Shown here: piece by piece, positions 1 through 8,885 of the stretch | Layout of the letters: every line of letters starts with the position of its first letter | How positions within the stretch are numbered: the first letter of the stretch is position 1 | DNA from: Candidatus Rokuibacteriota bacterium | Lineage (GTDB): Bacteria > Methylomirabilota > Methylomirabilia > Rokubacteriales > CSP1-6 | DNA: 19,993 bases | Assembly (NCBI GenBank): GCA_003220195.1 | Contig: QHRT01000016.1 | Coordinates: 1 to 19,993 of the forward strand | Reading direction: 5' to 3' | Made by a program: the position numbers and the translations under genes | The notes under the pieces: model-generated | Databases searched by the model: none | The model's input: only the letters and a program-made list of their open reading frames with translations | What the model was told of the DNA's origin: nothing

Positions 1-1
1 C

Positions 2-169
2 GGCATCCAGCGCGGCGACGTGATCCGCGAGGTCAACCGCCAGCGCGTCCGGTCCATGACCGACTTCGATCGCCTCACACGCGACGTCAAGGAGGGCGAC
101 CGGCTCACGCTGCTGGTCCAGCGCGGACCGATGTCTCTCTACGTCGCGTTCACGGTCGGCCGCGGGTAA
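2..169 (+). CDS. C-terminal end of a PDZ-domain protein, probably HtrA/DegP-type serine protease (5' truncated by window)
   Basis: The window opens inside a reading frame that gives 55 residues and ends at TAA 167-169. It begins GIQRGDVIREVNRQRV and later has a DFDRLTRDVKEGDRLTLLVQR stretch split by short turns. The pattern 'G(I/L)xxGDVIxxVNxxxV...F...........LLVxR' is the second half of a PDZ domain as found at the end of periplasmic HtrA/DegP/DegQ proteases: the carboxylate-binding domain that recognises exposed C-termini of unfolded substrates. The protease domain lies outside the window, so an HtrA identity is inferred; a membrane-bound RseP-like or other PDZ protein is also possible. The downstream neighbours are a J-protein and ClpB, which suits a proteostasis role. 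Confidence 0.7.
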   Translation, partial: GIQRGDVIREVNRQRVRSMTDFDRLTRDVKEGDRLTLLVQRGPMSLYVAFTVGRG

Positions 170-190
170 GTTTCCGTCCCGGTACCGCTG

Positions 191-205
191 ACCCGCCACG
201 CGGGT
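191..205 (+). terminator. small hairpin after the PDZ gene
   Basis: A 6-bp perfect stem (ACCCGC / GCGGGT) with a 3-nt loop lies 22 nt behind the PDZ stop codon. It sits between two copies of a 15-nt direct repeat, GTCCCGGTACCGCTG, at 176-190 and 215-229. There is no T-tract, so terminator function is a guess. Confidence 0.3.
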
Positions 206-246
206 TCGGGGCCGGTCCCGGTACCGCTGGACCGACCGCGCGAGGC

Positions 247-374
247 GGGGCTGGGTGGGCGGCCGGGGGACGGGAGGCCTCGCGCCTCCCGTCCTCGGTG
301 TGACGAGCTTGGCTCGTCCCACCTGTGGATTGTCGGCTTGATACCTCCCGTCCTCCGGCCACCCGCCCAGCCCC
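247..374. repeat. nested inverted repeat with alternative pairing
   Basis: The outer arms 247-277 and 344-374 (31 nt each) are reverse complements at 28 of 31 positions. Inside lie a perfect 11-bp hairpin (268-278 with 284-294, loop CTCGC) and a 7-bp hairpin GACGAGC-TTG-GCTCGTC (302-318). The segment 268-277 can pair either locally with 285-294 or distantly with 344-353, because CCTCCCGTCC occurs twice. No open frame of note runs through it. It may be a decayed MITE/REP-like element or a complex terminator; there are no T-tracts. Confidence 0.6.
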
Positions 375-423
375 TGGGACTCATGGCTTCAGCCTTGGCT
401 TAGTCAGTAGCGCTCAAATGATC

Positions 424-432
424 TGCTATACT
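424..432 (+). promoter_or_regulatory. candidate extended -10 promoter of the J-protein/clpB operon
   Basis: TGCTATACT is a TGn-extended -10 box (TG 424-425, TATACT 427-432), 19 nt before the ATG at 452, giving a leader of about a dozen bases. No good -35 is present at 16-18 nt, as is common for extended -10 promoters. I see no CIRCE element or sigma-32 site. Confidence 0.4.
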
Positions 433-451
433 TCTTGTCGGATTCACCGTC

Positions 452-1510
452 ATGGCGGTCGAATATAAGGACTACTACAAGATTCTCGGTGTCGACCGGA
501 AGGCCGACGACAAGACCATCAAGTCGGCGTACCGGAAGCTCGCCCGCAAGTACCACCCTGACGTTGCCAAGGGAAAGGACAAGGGCGACCGGTTTCGCGA
601 GATCAACGAAGCGTATGAAGTCCTGTCGGATCCCGAGAAACGACGCCGCTATGACACGCTCGGACCGGACTGGCAGCGGCATGCGACCGGGCAGCCGGGC
701 ACGCCGGGCGCCGGCTACACCTACACGACACAGGATGCTGGTGACCTCGGAGATTTCTCCGAGTTCTTCCGCACGATGTTCGGAGATCTCGGCGCGAGGA
801 TGCGATCGCGTGGCGGCAGCGCGACCGGCGGAACCGACCCAGAAGACCTCTTCGGCGGTCTCCGGGGCGGCTTCGGCGGAACGCGGGCGCGCGCCGGCCG
901 CGAGGACGTGCAGGCGAGCGTCGACATCACGCTGGAAGAGGCGTACCAGGGCGCGCGCAAGACGTTCGTCCTCGAGACCGACGAGCCGTGCTCGGTGTGC
1001 CACGGGGCCGGCAACGTCAACGGCAAGCCGTGCACCGCATGCGGGGGTGGCGGCTGGCAGCGCGGGCGCCGACAGCTCGACGTGAAGATTCCGGCCGGCG
1101 TCCGAACCGGCCAGCGCGTGCGCGTGAGCGGCGAAGGCGCCGGTCAGGCGGGAGCCCGCGGCGATCTCTACCTGACCGTGACGGTCGCGCCGCACCCGCG
1201 GTTCGAGCGGAAGGGCGACGACCTCCGGCTCTCTCTGCCGGTCACCGCGCCCGAGGCGGGGCTCGGCGCGACGATCGAGGTCCCGACGCTGCGCGGGCGC
1301 GTCTCGATGAAGGTGCGGCCTGGCACGTCGAGCGGCCGGACGTTCCGGCTGCCAGGCTACGGGATGCCGCGGCTCAAGGGCGGCGGTCATGGGGATCAGC
1401 TCGTCACGGTGAACATCGTGATGCCGAGCGAGCTCACCGCCGAGGAGCGCGAGCTGTACGAACGACTGAAGACATTGCGCCAGGACAATCCGCGCGCCTA
1501 TCTGGGATGA
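452..1510 (+). CDS. dnaJ: J-domain co-chaperone (DnaJ/CbpA-like) with a one-centre zinc domain
   Basis: A 352-residue Hsp40 that would stimulate Hsp70 (DnaK) ATPase and deliver unfolded clients. The J-domain spans about residues 7-72 with the essential HPD at 35-37. A Gly/Phe-rich linker with GGLRGGFGG follows. Only two CxxCxGxG motifs are present (C180, C183, C194, C197) instead of the four of classical DnaJ, so a single zinc site of about 20 residues replaces the usual 75-residue zinc domain. The C-terminal beta-domains carry the hallmark HPRFERKGDDL and the PVTAPEAGLGATIEVPTLRG stretch (about 242-287). It is therefore intermediate between DnaJ and CbpA, and the symbol is approximate. No strong Shine-Dalgarno precedes the ATG. 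The clpB start lies 34 nt downstream, so the two are probably cotranscribed. Confidence 0.9.
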   Translation: MAVEYKDYYKILGVDRKADDKTIKSAYRKLARKYHPDVAKGKDKGDRFREINEAYEVLSDPEKRRRYDTLGPDWQRHATGQPGTPGAGYTYTTQDAGDLGDFSEFFRTMFGDLGARMRSRGGSATGGTDPEDLFGGLRGGFGGTRARAGREDVQASVDITLEEAYQGARKTFVLETDEPCSVCHGAGNVNGKPCTACGGGGWQRGRRQLDVKIPAGVRTGQRVRVSGEGAGQAGARGDLYLTVTVAPHPRFERKGDDLRLSLPVTAPEAGLGATIEVPTLRGRVSMKVRPGTSSGRTFRLPGYGMPRLKGGGHGDQLVTVNIVMPSELTAEERELYERLKTLRQDNPRAYLG

Positions 1511-1544
1511 GGCGGGCATAGACACAGGAGATGCAGGGACGGCG

Positions 1545-4145
<2,601 letters not shown>

Positions 4146-4164
4146 TCGCGGAGCCAAAGTGGTC

Positions 4165-4208
4165 ACCGCGAGGCGGGGCGCGAGCGTGCTCGCGCCCCGC
4201 CTCGCGGT
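4165..4208 (+). terminator. perfect 21-bp palindrome downstream of clpB
   Basis: Positions 4165-4185 are the exact reverse complement of 4188-4208, with only GT at the centre (about 20 bp with a CGTG loop in RNA). The stem starts 20 nt after the clpB stop. It has no T-tract, but a stem of this length and GC content would be a strong terminator or 3'-end protector for the chaperone mRNA. Confidence 0.7.
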
Positions 4209-4699
4209 TGATCGATCTCGCCCGGACGTCGAATCGATACGCGCTCGGGTACCATCTGAACGTCGTGATCGGGCCGCTCGGCCGCGTTCATCCCGCCTGG
4301 GTCGTGCTGGGTGCGCTCACCGTGTGGCGTCCGGCCTGCGCGCCCGCGTTCGGCGTCTTCATCAAGCCGATTGAAAGCGAGTTCGGCTGGTCTCGCAGCG
4401 CGCTGTCCGCCGTCGCCGCAATGTCGCTCCTGATCCTCGGAGCTTCGGGACCGTTCGTCGGTCGACTGGCTGATCGCTGGGCGCCGCGGCGCGTCTCGTC
4501 GCCGCCGCGCTGGCCCTCGCCATTCGCGAGGAGCCGCTCGCCTCGCGCCCCACCACCGCTCCGCTCCCCGCGACGACATCGTCGCTTATTGACGTTTCGG
4601 GACGCAGTCCCGGTCGCGGTGTGCGGCGACCGTCTCTGCACGACGCCGGTTCCGGGATCGCTCTCCCTTCCCCGACGCGGGGGGGCACTCGTGGAATAA
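4208..4699 (+). pseudogene. MFS transporter remnant (N-terminal fragment, frameshifted)
   Basis: An open frame of 163 codons, but only its first part resembles a protein family. From H28 (4289) it reads HPAWVVLGALTV, then FGVFIKPIESEFGWSRSALS, then FVGRLADRWAPRRV near 4496. This is the TM1-loop-TM2 start of an MFS transporter of the kind that begins 'YGWVVV...FGVFL.PLE.EFGWSRA'. Inside TM1 the +1 frame at 4330-4347 gives SGLRAR, matching the SGxR usually found there, so a compensating pair of indels is likely. After PRRV the frame turns into Pro/Arg-rich nonsense, while the other frame reads VAAALALAIREEP, like an MFS helix or the transporter's C-terminal end. More than 300 residues are missing. 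Positions 4506-4720 hold no recognisable gene, only a 6-bp hairpin at 4598-4612. Confidence 0.7.
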
Positions 4700-4733
4700 T
4701 CACGTCACTTCGAGCGCACCGGGAGGAATCGGC

Positions 4734-5537
4734 ATGCCGACGGTCAGGCTGAGAAAAGCGTCCGAGTATCCGGAAGCCGCGCAGAAGCTGTTCGAACTGT
4801 CGAAGGCGTGGTTCGCGTACGACTTCCCCGACCCGCCGGCGATGAGCCGCGTGATGGCATGGGACCCGGAGTTCGGCGGACCTCACGGACGGGCGATGAA
4901 GCGCGCGATGGCGCCGGGCGAGTTTTCACGGGCGGAGAAGGAAATGGTCGCCGCGGTGGTGAGCGGCGCCAACGCGTGCCAGTACTGAGTGGAGGCGCAC
5001 ACTGCAGCCGGGAAGCTGCAGGGACTGTCGGGCGACGCCGTCTGGTACGAAGCCGCGTTCGTGGTCGGGATCACGAACGCGATGAACGTCGTGGCGGACT
5101 CGCTGGAGGGTGTGGCCGCGTTCCCGGCGGTGGACGACGCGGGCGCAGCACCGGACGTCATGGCGCTCTTCGCCGACATCCGGATGTTCTACGACCGGAG
5201 CGACGTCCCCGTCGTGTTTCGCCTGCTGGCGCACGATCCCGCGTACCTTCGGGATTTCTTCCAGGCGGTGTGCCGCGCCTTCGGCGATCGCGGTCTCACG
5301 CGCCGTTTGAAGGAAGGCCTCGCCTTCGCGGTCTCGGTGACCACCCGCTCGCGTTTCGGCGCGGCGTTCCACCTCGGCGAGATGCGACGACTCGGCGTCA
5401 CCGAGCGCGGCGTGCTGGAAGTCCTGGGCGTGACGCAGATGTTCTCGAGCTACACGAAGATCGCCGACACGTTGCAGCTCGAGTCCGACATGCGCGATAT
5501 CGCGCCCTCGGACCCCTCGCCCGCGCCGGGCGGCTGA
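4734..5537 (+). CDS. AhpD/CMD-family selenoprotein (CxxU peroxidase-like), in-frame TGA at 4986-4988
   Basis: Reading TGA 4986-4988 as selenocysteine joins an 84-codon and a 182-codon segment in one frame into a 267-residue protein. The junction reads NACQY-U-VEAHTAAG, giving E70-x11-C82-x2-U85-x3-H89, exactly the catalytic signature E-x11-CxxC-x3-H of AhpD alkylhydroperoxidases and related carboxymuconolactone-decarboxylase-fold enzymes, with the resolving Cys replaced by Sec. The motif is followed by AFVVGITNAMNVVADSLEG, like the AhpD dimer helix. A second, degenerate CMD repeat lies near 197-247 (FGAAFHLGEMRRLGVTERG, then SSYTKIADTLQLE), where both Cys positions are lost. The expected role is cytoplasmic thiol/selenol peroxide or disulfide reduction. 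ATG 4734 has GGGAGGA 7 nt upstream. AhpD-like CxxU selenoproteins are a known class. The alternative is a nonsense mutation. The gene stands alone, convergent with the GGT-like gene. Confidence 0.85.
4986..5021 (+). promoter_or_regulatory. bacterial SECIS-like element (UGA plus hairpin)
   Basis: Directly behind the TGA, a perfect 7-bp stem CTGCAGC (5002-5008) / GCTGCAG (5015-5021) closes a 6-nt loop CGGGAA. The loop G residues start 22 nt after the TGA, inside the usual 16-37 nt window, and the loop carries GG near its start, as required by SelB in bacterial SECIS models. The hairpin lies inside the coding frame, as bacterial SECIS elements do. Confidence 0.7.
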
Positions 5538-5550
5538 GCGAGACGCCCGG
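5526..5550. terminator. weak hairpin between convergent genes
   Basis: CCGGGCG (5526-5532) pairs with CGCCCGG (5544-5550) across the selenoprotein stop codon, with an 11-nt loop. It could serve as a shared terminator for the selenoprotein gene and the GGT-like gene, whose stop is at 5569. There is no T-tract. Confidence 0.3.
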
Positions 5551-5568
5551 GGGCGAAGCGACTCTGCG

Positions 5569-7314
5569 CTAGCGCACGATCGCGAGCGCGCCGCGGCGGG
5601 GATCGGCGCCCGCCCAGCGCGTACCGCCGGAGCCGACCTTCACCGCGCACACCGCACCGGCGCGCCACTCCCAGTCGGGCCACTCCGAAACACCGTGTCC
5701 CATCGCAGCCAGCTTCTCGCGCGTGTCGCGCGGGATGCGCCGCTCGGCCTCGACCTTCCCCGGCGCGTGGGCGTGCGGCCAGAATGAATCCGGGAAGCTG
5801 CGCGACGCCACGCGCGGCGCCTCGATCGCTTCCTGTGGCGCCATGCCGAACACGGTGACGTTGAGGAACACCTGCAGCATCGCCTGCTGCTGCACGTCGC
5901 CGCCCGGAGTACCGAACGGCATGACGGCGCGCCCGTCCTCGAGCATCATCGCCGGCGCGGGCGTGAGTCGCGGACGCTTGCCCGGCGCGACGACTCCGGG
6001 ATGCGAGGGATCGAGCCAGCCCTGCGAGCCCCGGGGCGAGACGACACAACCGACGCCGGGGATCACCGGCGAGTCGACGTGAGGATCGCTCGGCGTCGCC
6101 GAGAACGCATTGCCGTCGGCGTCGACGACGGCGACGTAGCTCGTGTCCAGCGACGACTGGTCCGAGCCGCCGGCCACGGACAGCAGGGGACGCGGCGGCG
6201 TCAGCTCGGTCTCGCCGGGCGGGGGTATGTCGGGCCACGCGCGATCGCCGATCAGCCGACGGCGAGCCTCGGCGTACGCCTTCGAGAGCAACCGCTCGTG
6301 CGGCACCTTCATCACCTTCGGGTCCCCGTAATAGGCATGGCGGTCCGAGAACGCCAGCTTGATCGTCTCGATCAGCCGGTGGAGGTACGCGGGCGAGTTG
6401 TGGCCCAGCGCACGCAGATCGACGCCGTCGAGCAGGTTGAGCATCTGGAGTAACGACGGTCCCTGACACCAGAATCCGCAGGCGGCGACCTCGAGCGACC
6501 CGAACGTCGTCCGGAGCGCCGGCTCCACCTCGACGCTGAACTCCGCCAGGTCGTCGTACGTGAGCGGTCCGCTTTCCGCCCGGTGGTATTCCGCGATGCG
6601 CTTCGCCGTCTCGCCTCGATAGAACTCGTCTCGCGCCGCGCGGATGCCGTCGACTCGGCTGCCACCGGCGCGTCGCTCCGCGGCGACCATCCGTCCGAGC
6701 GTGTCGGCGAGGTCGCTCTGCACGATCAGATCCCCCTGACGCGGCGCGCGGCCACCCGGCATCAAGTGCGCGGAGGTCGGCCATCGCAGGAACTTCGATT
6801 CGTTCGCGGCGAACTGATGCGCGCTGAACGCCGAGACCGGAAAACCTCGCTGCGCGTACTCGATGGCCGGAGCGATCGCGTCAGCGAACGACATCGTGCC
6901 CCATCGCGCGAGCGCGGTGCACCACGCATCGGGCGCGGCCGGCACGACGGTGCGCGCCAACCCCGGCGGGATCTCCCCACCGTGGCGCGTCATGAACCAC
7001 TGCACCGTCGACGCTCGGGGATACGGGCCGACGCCGGAGACTTGCCACGTCTGCCCGGTCGACGCCACGTGCACGAGGATCGGCGCCACCCCGGCGACGC
7101 TCACCATGTCGGGGTGGACGACCCCGAGACAGAATCCGGCCGCGACTCCGGCGTCCACGGCGTTGCCGCCAGCATTGAGCATGCGGGCGCCGGCGCCGGC
7201 GGCGAGCGGATGCCCGGCGGCGATCGCCCAGCGATTGCCGATCGCCTGCGCGGTGGAAGTCGGGGCATAGGACGACGTGGAACGCGACTGGGAGGACACG
7301 GAATCTAGGCTCAT
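5569..7314 (-). CDS. gamma-glutamyltransferase-family Ntn-hydrolase
   Basis: A 581-residue member of the GGT family (peptidase T3), self-cleaving enzymes that transfer or hydrolyse gamma-glutamyl groups, for example from glutathione. Near the N-terminus is AAGHPLAAGAGARMLNAGGNAVDA (about residues 37-60; family 'HPLA...G..iL..GGNAvDA'). The presumed autoprocessing Thr lies in DTSYVAVVDADGN; its codon 6142-6144 makes it Thr391, the same number as in E. coli GGT. PGKRPRLTPAPAMM and the oxyanion-region FGTPGGDVQQQ follow. No obvious signal peptide is visible, which is unusual because many GGTs are periplasmic. I chose ATG 7314; an in-frame GTG at 7335 would add 7 residues. Specificity cannot be told: many such paralogues are not glutathione enzymes. 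It is divergent from a C26-type hydrolase, also linked to gamma-glutamyl substrates. Confidence 0.88.
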   Translation of the reverse strand: MSLDSVSSQSRSTSSYAPTSTAQAIGNRWAIAAGHPLAAGAGARMLNAGGNAVDAGVAAGFCLGVVHPDMVSVAGVAPILVHVASTGQTWQVSGVGPYPRASTVQWFMTRHGGEIPPGLARTVVPAAPDAWCTALARWGTMSFADAIAPAIEYAQRGFPVSAFSAHQFAANESKFLRWPTSAHLMPGGRAPRQGDLIVQSDLADTLGRMVAAERRAGGSRVDGIRAARDEFYRGETAKRIAEYHRAESGPLTYDDLAEFSVEVEPALRTTFGSLEVAACGFWCQGPSLLQMLNLLDGVDLRALGHNSPAYLHRLIETIKLAFSDRHAYYGDPKVMKVPHERLLSKAYAEARRRLIGDRAWPDIPPPGETELTPPRPLLSVAGGSDQSSLDTSYVAVVDADGNAFSATPSDPHVDSPVIPGVGCVVSPRGSQGWLDPSHPGVVAPGKRPRLTPAPAMMLEDGRAVMPFGTPGGDVQQQAMLQVFLNVTVFGMAPQEAIEAPRVASRSFPDSFWPHAHAPGKVEAERRIPRDTREKLAAMGHGVSEWPDWEWRAGAVCAVKVGSGGTRWAGADPRRGALAIVR

Positions 7315-7357
7315 GGCTTGGCATACTACCCTCACCGGCGAGGCGACGCCAACCCTG

Positions 7358-7366
7358 TGCTACGCT
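7358..7366 (+). promoter_or_regulatory. extended -10 box placing the transcript start at the GTG (leaderless)
   Basis: TGCTACGCT (TG 7358-7359, TACGCT 7361-7366) ends 7 nt before the GTG start at 7374. Transcription would begin at or within a base or two of the start codon. No Shine-Dalgarno is present, which agrees with a leaderless mRNA. Confidence 0.4.
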
Positions 7367-7373
7367 CGTTCGC

Positions 7374-8090
7374 GTGTCGCTTCCGTTGATCGGTGTGACG
7401 ACCTCGATGTCGCTGCGCGATGGTCCCGAGCGCGCCTTCGTCAACGCTTCATACCTGAAGGCGGTGCAGCAGGCGGGCGGGATTCCGGTGCTGCTTCCGC
7501 CGCAACTCGACCCGAGCACCAGGCGGGTGCTGTGGCCGAGACTGCAGGGGATCCTTCTCACCGGAGGTGGCGACGTCGATCCGGAGCGGTTCGGCGAAGC
7601 GCCGCATCCGACGACGTACGAGGTGTGGCCGGCGCGCGACAAGCTGGAAGTGGAACTGGTCGAGCACGCGCTCGACCGCGCGGTGCCGATGCTCGCGATC
7701 TGTCGCGGCATCCAGATCCTGAACGTCGCGCTCGGCGGCACGCTGTGCCAGGACATCCCGAGCGAGATCGACTCGGGCATCGCGCATTCGCAGAAGGAGC
7801 CGCGCGATCGACCGACCCACGAGGTGACCGTCACCGGCGAGACGCGGCTCGCCGCGATCCTCGGCGCGCTCGATCTCCGCGTCAACAGCTTCCACCACCA
7901 GTCGATCCGGCGACTCGGGCAGGGCCTCCGCGACGTCGGGTGGGCGCCGGACGGCATCGTGGAGGGCGTGGAACTGCCGGACGGACCGACGCTCGTGGTC
8001 GGTGTGCAGTGGCATCCCGAGGATCTCGTCGATCACGATCCCGCCGCGCGAAGGCTGTTCCAGGCTCTGGTCCAGGCGGCGCGGCAGTGA
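7374..8090 (+). CDS. class I glutamine amidotransferase-like hydrolase (gamma-glutamyl-GABA hydrolase/peptidase C26 type)
   Basis: A 238-residue cytoplasmic alpha/beta hydrolase. It begins LIGVTTSMSL and has LLTGGGDVDP at 61-70, typical of the PuuD/C26 branch. The nucleophile elbow is AICRGIQ with Cys110, followed by LNVALGGTLCQD. The catalytic His214 and Glu216 lie in GVQWHPED, and VNSFHHQS is also family-typical. The family hydrolyses gamma-glutamyl amide bonds, as in gamma-glutamyl-gamma-aminobutyrate in putrescine catabolism. The substrate is uncertain because no other puu genes are present. The GTG start is needed to keep the LIGVTT strand. It is divergent from the GGT-like gene and followed at 24 nt by a response regulator. 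Confidence 0.9.
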   Translation: MSLPLIGVTTSMSLRDGPERAFVNASYLKAVQQAGGIPVLLPPQLDPSTRRVLWPRLQGILLTGGGDVDPERFGEAPHPTTYEVWPARDKLEVELVEHALDRAVPMLAICRGIQILNVALGGTLCQDIPSEIDSGIAHSQKEPRDRPTHEVTVTGETRLAAILGALDLRVNSFHHQSIRRLGQGLRDVGWAPDGIVEGVELPDGPTLVVGVQWHPEDLVDHDPAARRLFQALVQAARQ

Positions 8091-8114
8091 CGACGCTCGA
8101 CTGACTGCGCCGCC

Positions 8115-8738
8115 GTGCCGATCCGGCTGTTCCTGGCCGACGATCACCCGATCCTGCTCGATGGCCTGATGACCATCTTTCGGTCCGGCGCGGGGTACGA
8201 GGTCGTCGGAACGGCGTCGAATGGCGTCGAGGCGCTGTCCGCCATCCGCTCTCTCAAGCCCGAGATCGCCATCCTCGACATCCGCATGCCGGGCAAGACC
8301 GGTCTCGAGGTCGCCGCGGAAATCCTGGAACAGCAGCTGCCGACACGGGTCATTCTCCTGACGGCGGACTTGCGCGACAGCGACGCGATGGAGGCCATGC
8401 GGATCGGGGTGCACGGCGTCATCGTCAAGGAGATGGCGACGACGCTGCTCCTGAAATGCATCGAGATCGTCCACGCCGGAGGACGCTGGGTCGAGCAGGA
8501 CTCGCTTCGCCGTGCCTTCGACCATCTGCTCCGCCGCGAGCCGGCGGCGCCGATCGCGACGTTGACCGCCGGCGAGTTGCGCGTCGTGGAGTTGCTGGCC
8601 GCCGGCGCGCGCAACAAGGAGATCTCCGAGCGTCTCAGGATCTCCGAAAGCACGGTCAAGAACCACCTGCACAACATCTACGTCAAGCTGAACCTCGGCA
8701 ACCGCCGCGAGCTCGCGCGGTGGTACGAAAATCGATAG
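8115..8738 (+). CDS. NarL/LuxR-family DNA-binding response regulator
   Basis: A 207-residue two-domain regulator. The receiver domain (1-120) has the acidic pair D9-D10, phospho-acceptor D55 in ILDIRMPG, T83 and K105. A LuxR-type helix-turn-helix (about 145-205) contains LTAGELRVVELLAAG and ISESTVKNHLHNIYVKL. It would bind DNA as a dimer after phosphorylation by a histidine kinase. No kinase gene is in the window, so it is an orphan here. It starts at GTG 8115 with no clear Shine-Dalgarno, 24 nt behind the C26-type hydrolase, and may be cotranscribed with it. The stop is TAG 8736-8738, followed by the double-hairpin element. Confidence 0.93.
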   Translation: MPIRLFLADDHPILLDGLMTIFRSGAGYEVVGTASNGVEALSAIRSLKPEIAILDIRMPGKTGLEVAAEILEQQLPTRVILLTADLRDSDAMEAMRIGVHGVIVKEMATTLLLKCIEIVHAGGRWVEQDSLRRAFDHLLRREPAAPIATLTAGELRVVELLAAGARNKEISERLRISESTVKNHLHNIYVKLNLGNRRELARWYENR

Positions 8739-8749
8739 AGCTCCGAGAG

Positions 8750-8825
8750 TGATCGACATGGGGGCCTCGAAATGGCCCCCAAGCCCCCCACGCTCGGAGC
8801 GCCCCGGCTGAGCCGGGGCGCTCCG
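8750..8825. terminator. double-hairpin element, copy A (convergent intergenic)
   Basis: Hairpin 1 is TGGGGGCC (8759-8766) / GGCCCCCA (8774-8781) with loop TCGAAAT. After a CCCCCCAC linker, hairpin 2 pairs 8795-8808 perfectly with 8812-8825 (14 bp, loop TGA). The element starts 11 nt after the response-regulator stop and faces the SLC13 gene end at 8886. A related copy lies at 17492-17567. Position and structure suggest a bidirectional terminator. Confidence 0.65.
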
Positions 8826-8828
8826 CGG

Positions 8829-8863
8829 GCACGCGCTCGGTTTGTGTGACCAAACCTGCGTGC
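8829..8863. terminator. third hairpin, on the SLC13 side
   Basis: GCACGC (8829-8834) pairs with GCGTGC (8858-8863), and inside it GGTTTG (8839-8844) pairs with CAAACC (8851-8856), loop TGTGAC. It sits 22 nt beyond the 3' end of the minus-strand SLC13 gene, so it may end that transcript. Confidence 0.4.
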
Positions 8864-8885
8864 TGATGCCGTCCGGGGCACGCAG

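Noticed and set aside
380..451. CIRCE or sigma-32 heat-shock control of the chaperone operon
   Set aside because: No TTAGCACTC inverted repeat and no CTTGAA/CCCCAT-type boxes found; only an extended -10 box is visible.
4989..5537. Separate gene starting at GTG 4989
   Set aside because: It would start directly after TGA with no Shine-Dalgarno and would cut the AhpD signature in two; the joined selenocysteine reading restores the exact family motif.
7315..7335. Upstream GTG 7335 as start of the GGT-like protein
   Set aside because: ATG 7314 leaves a normal N-terminus and puts the catalytic Thr at 391; the extension adds nothing family-like. Not excluded.
8759..8863. tRNA or structured ncRNA gene
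   Set aside because: Three independent hairpins without cloverleaf, T-loop or CCA-like end; terminator function fits the convergent position better.
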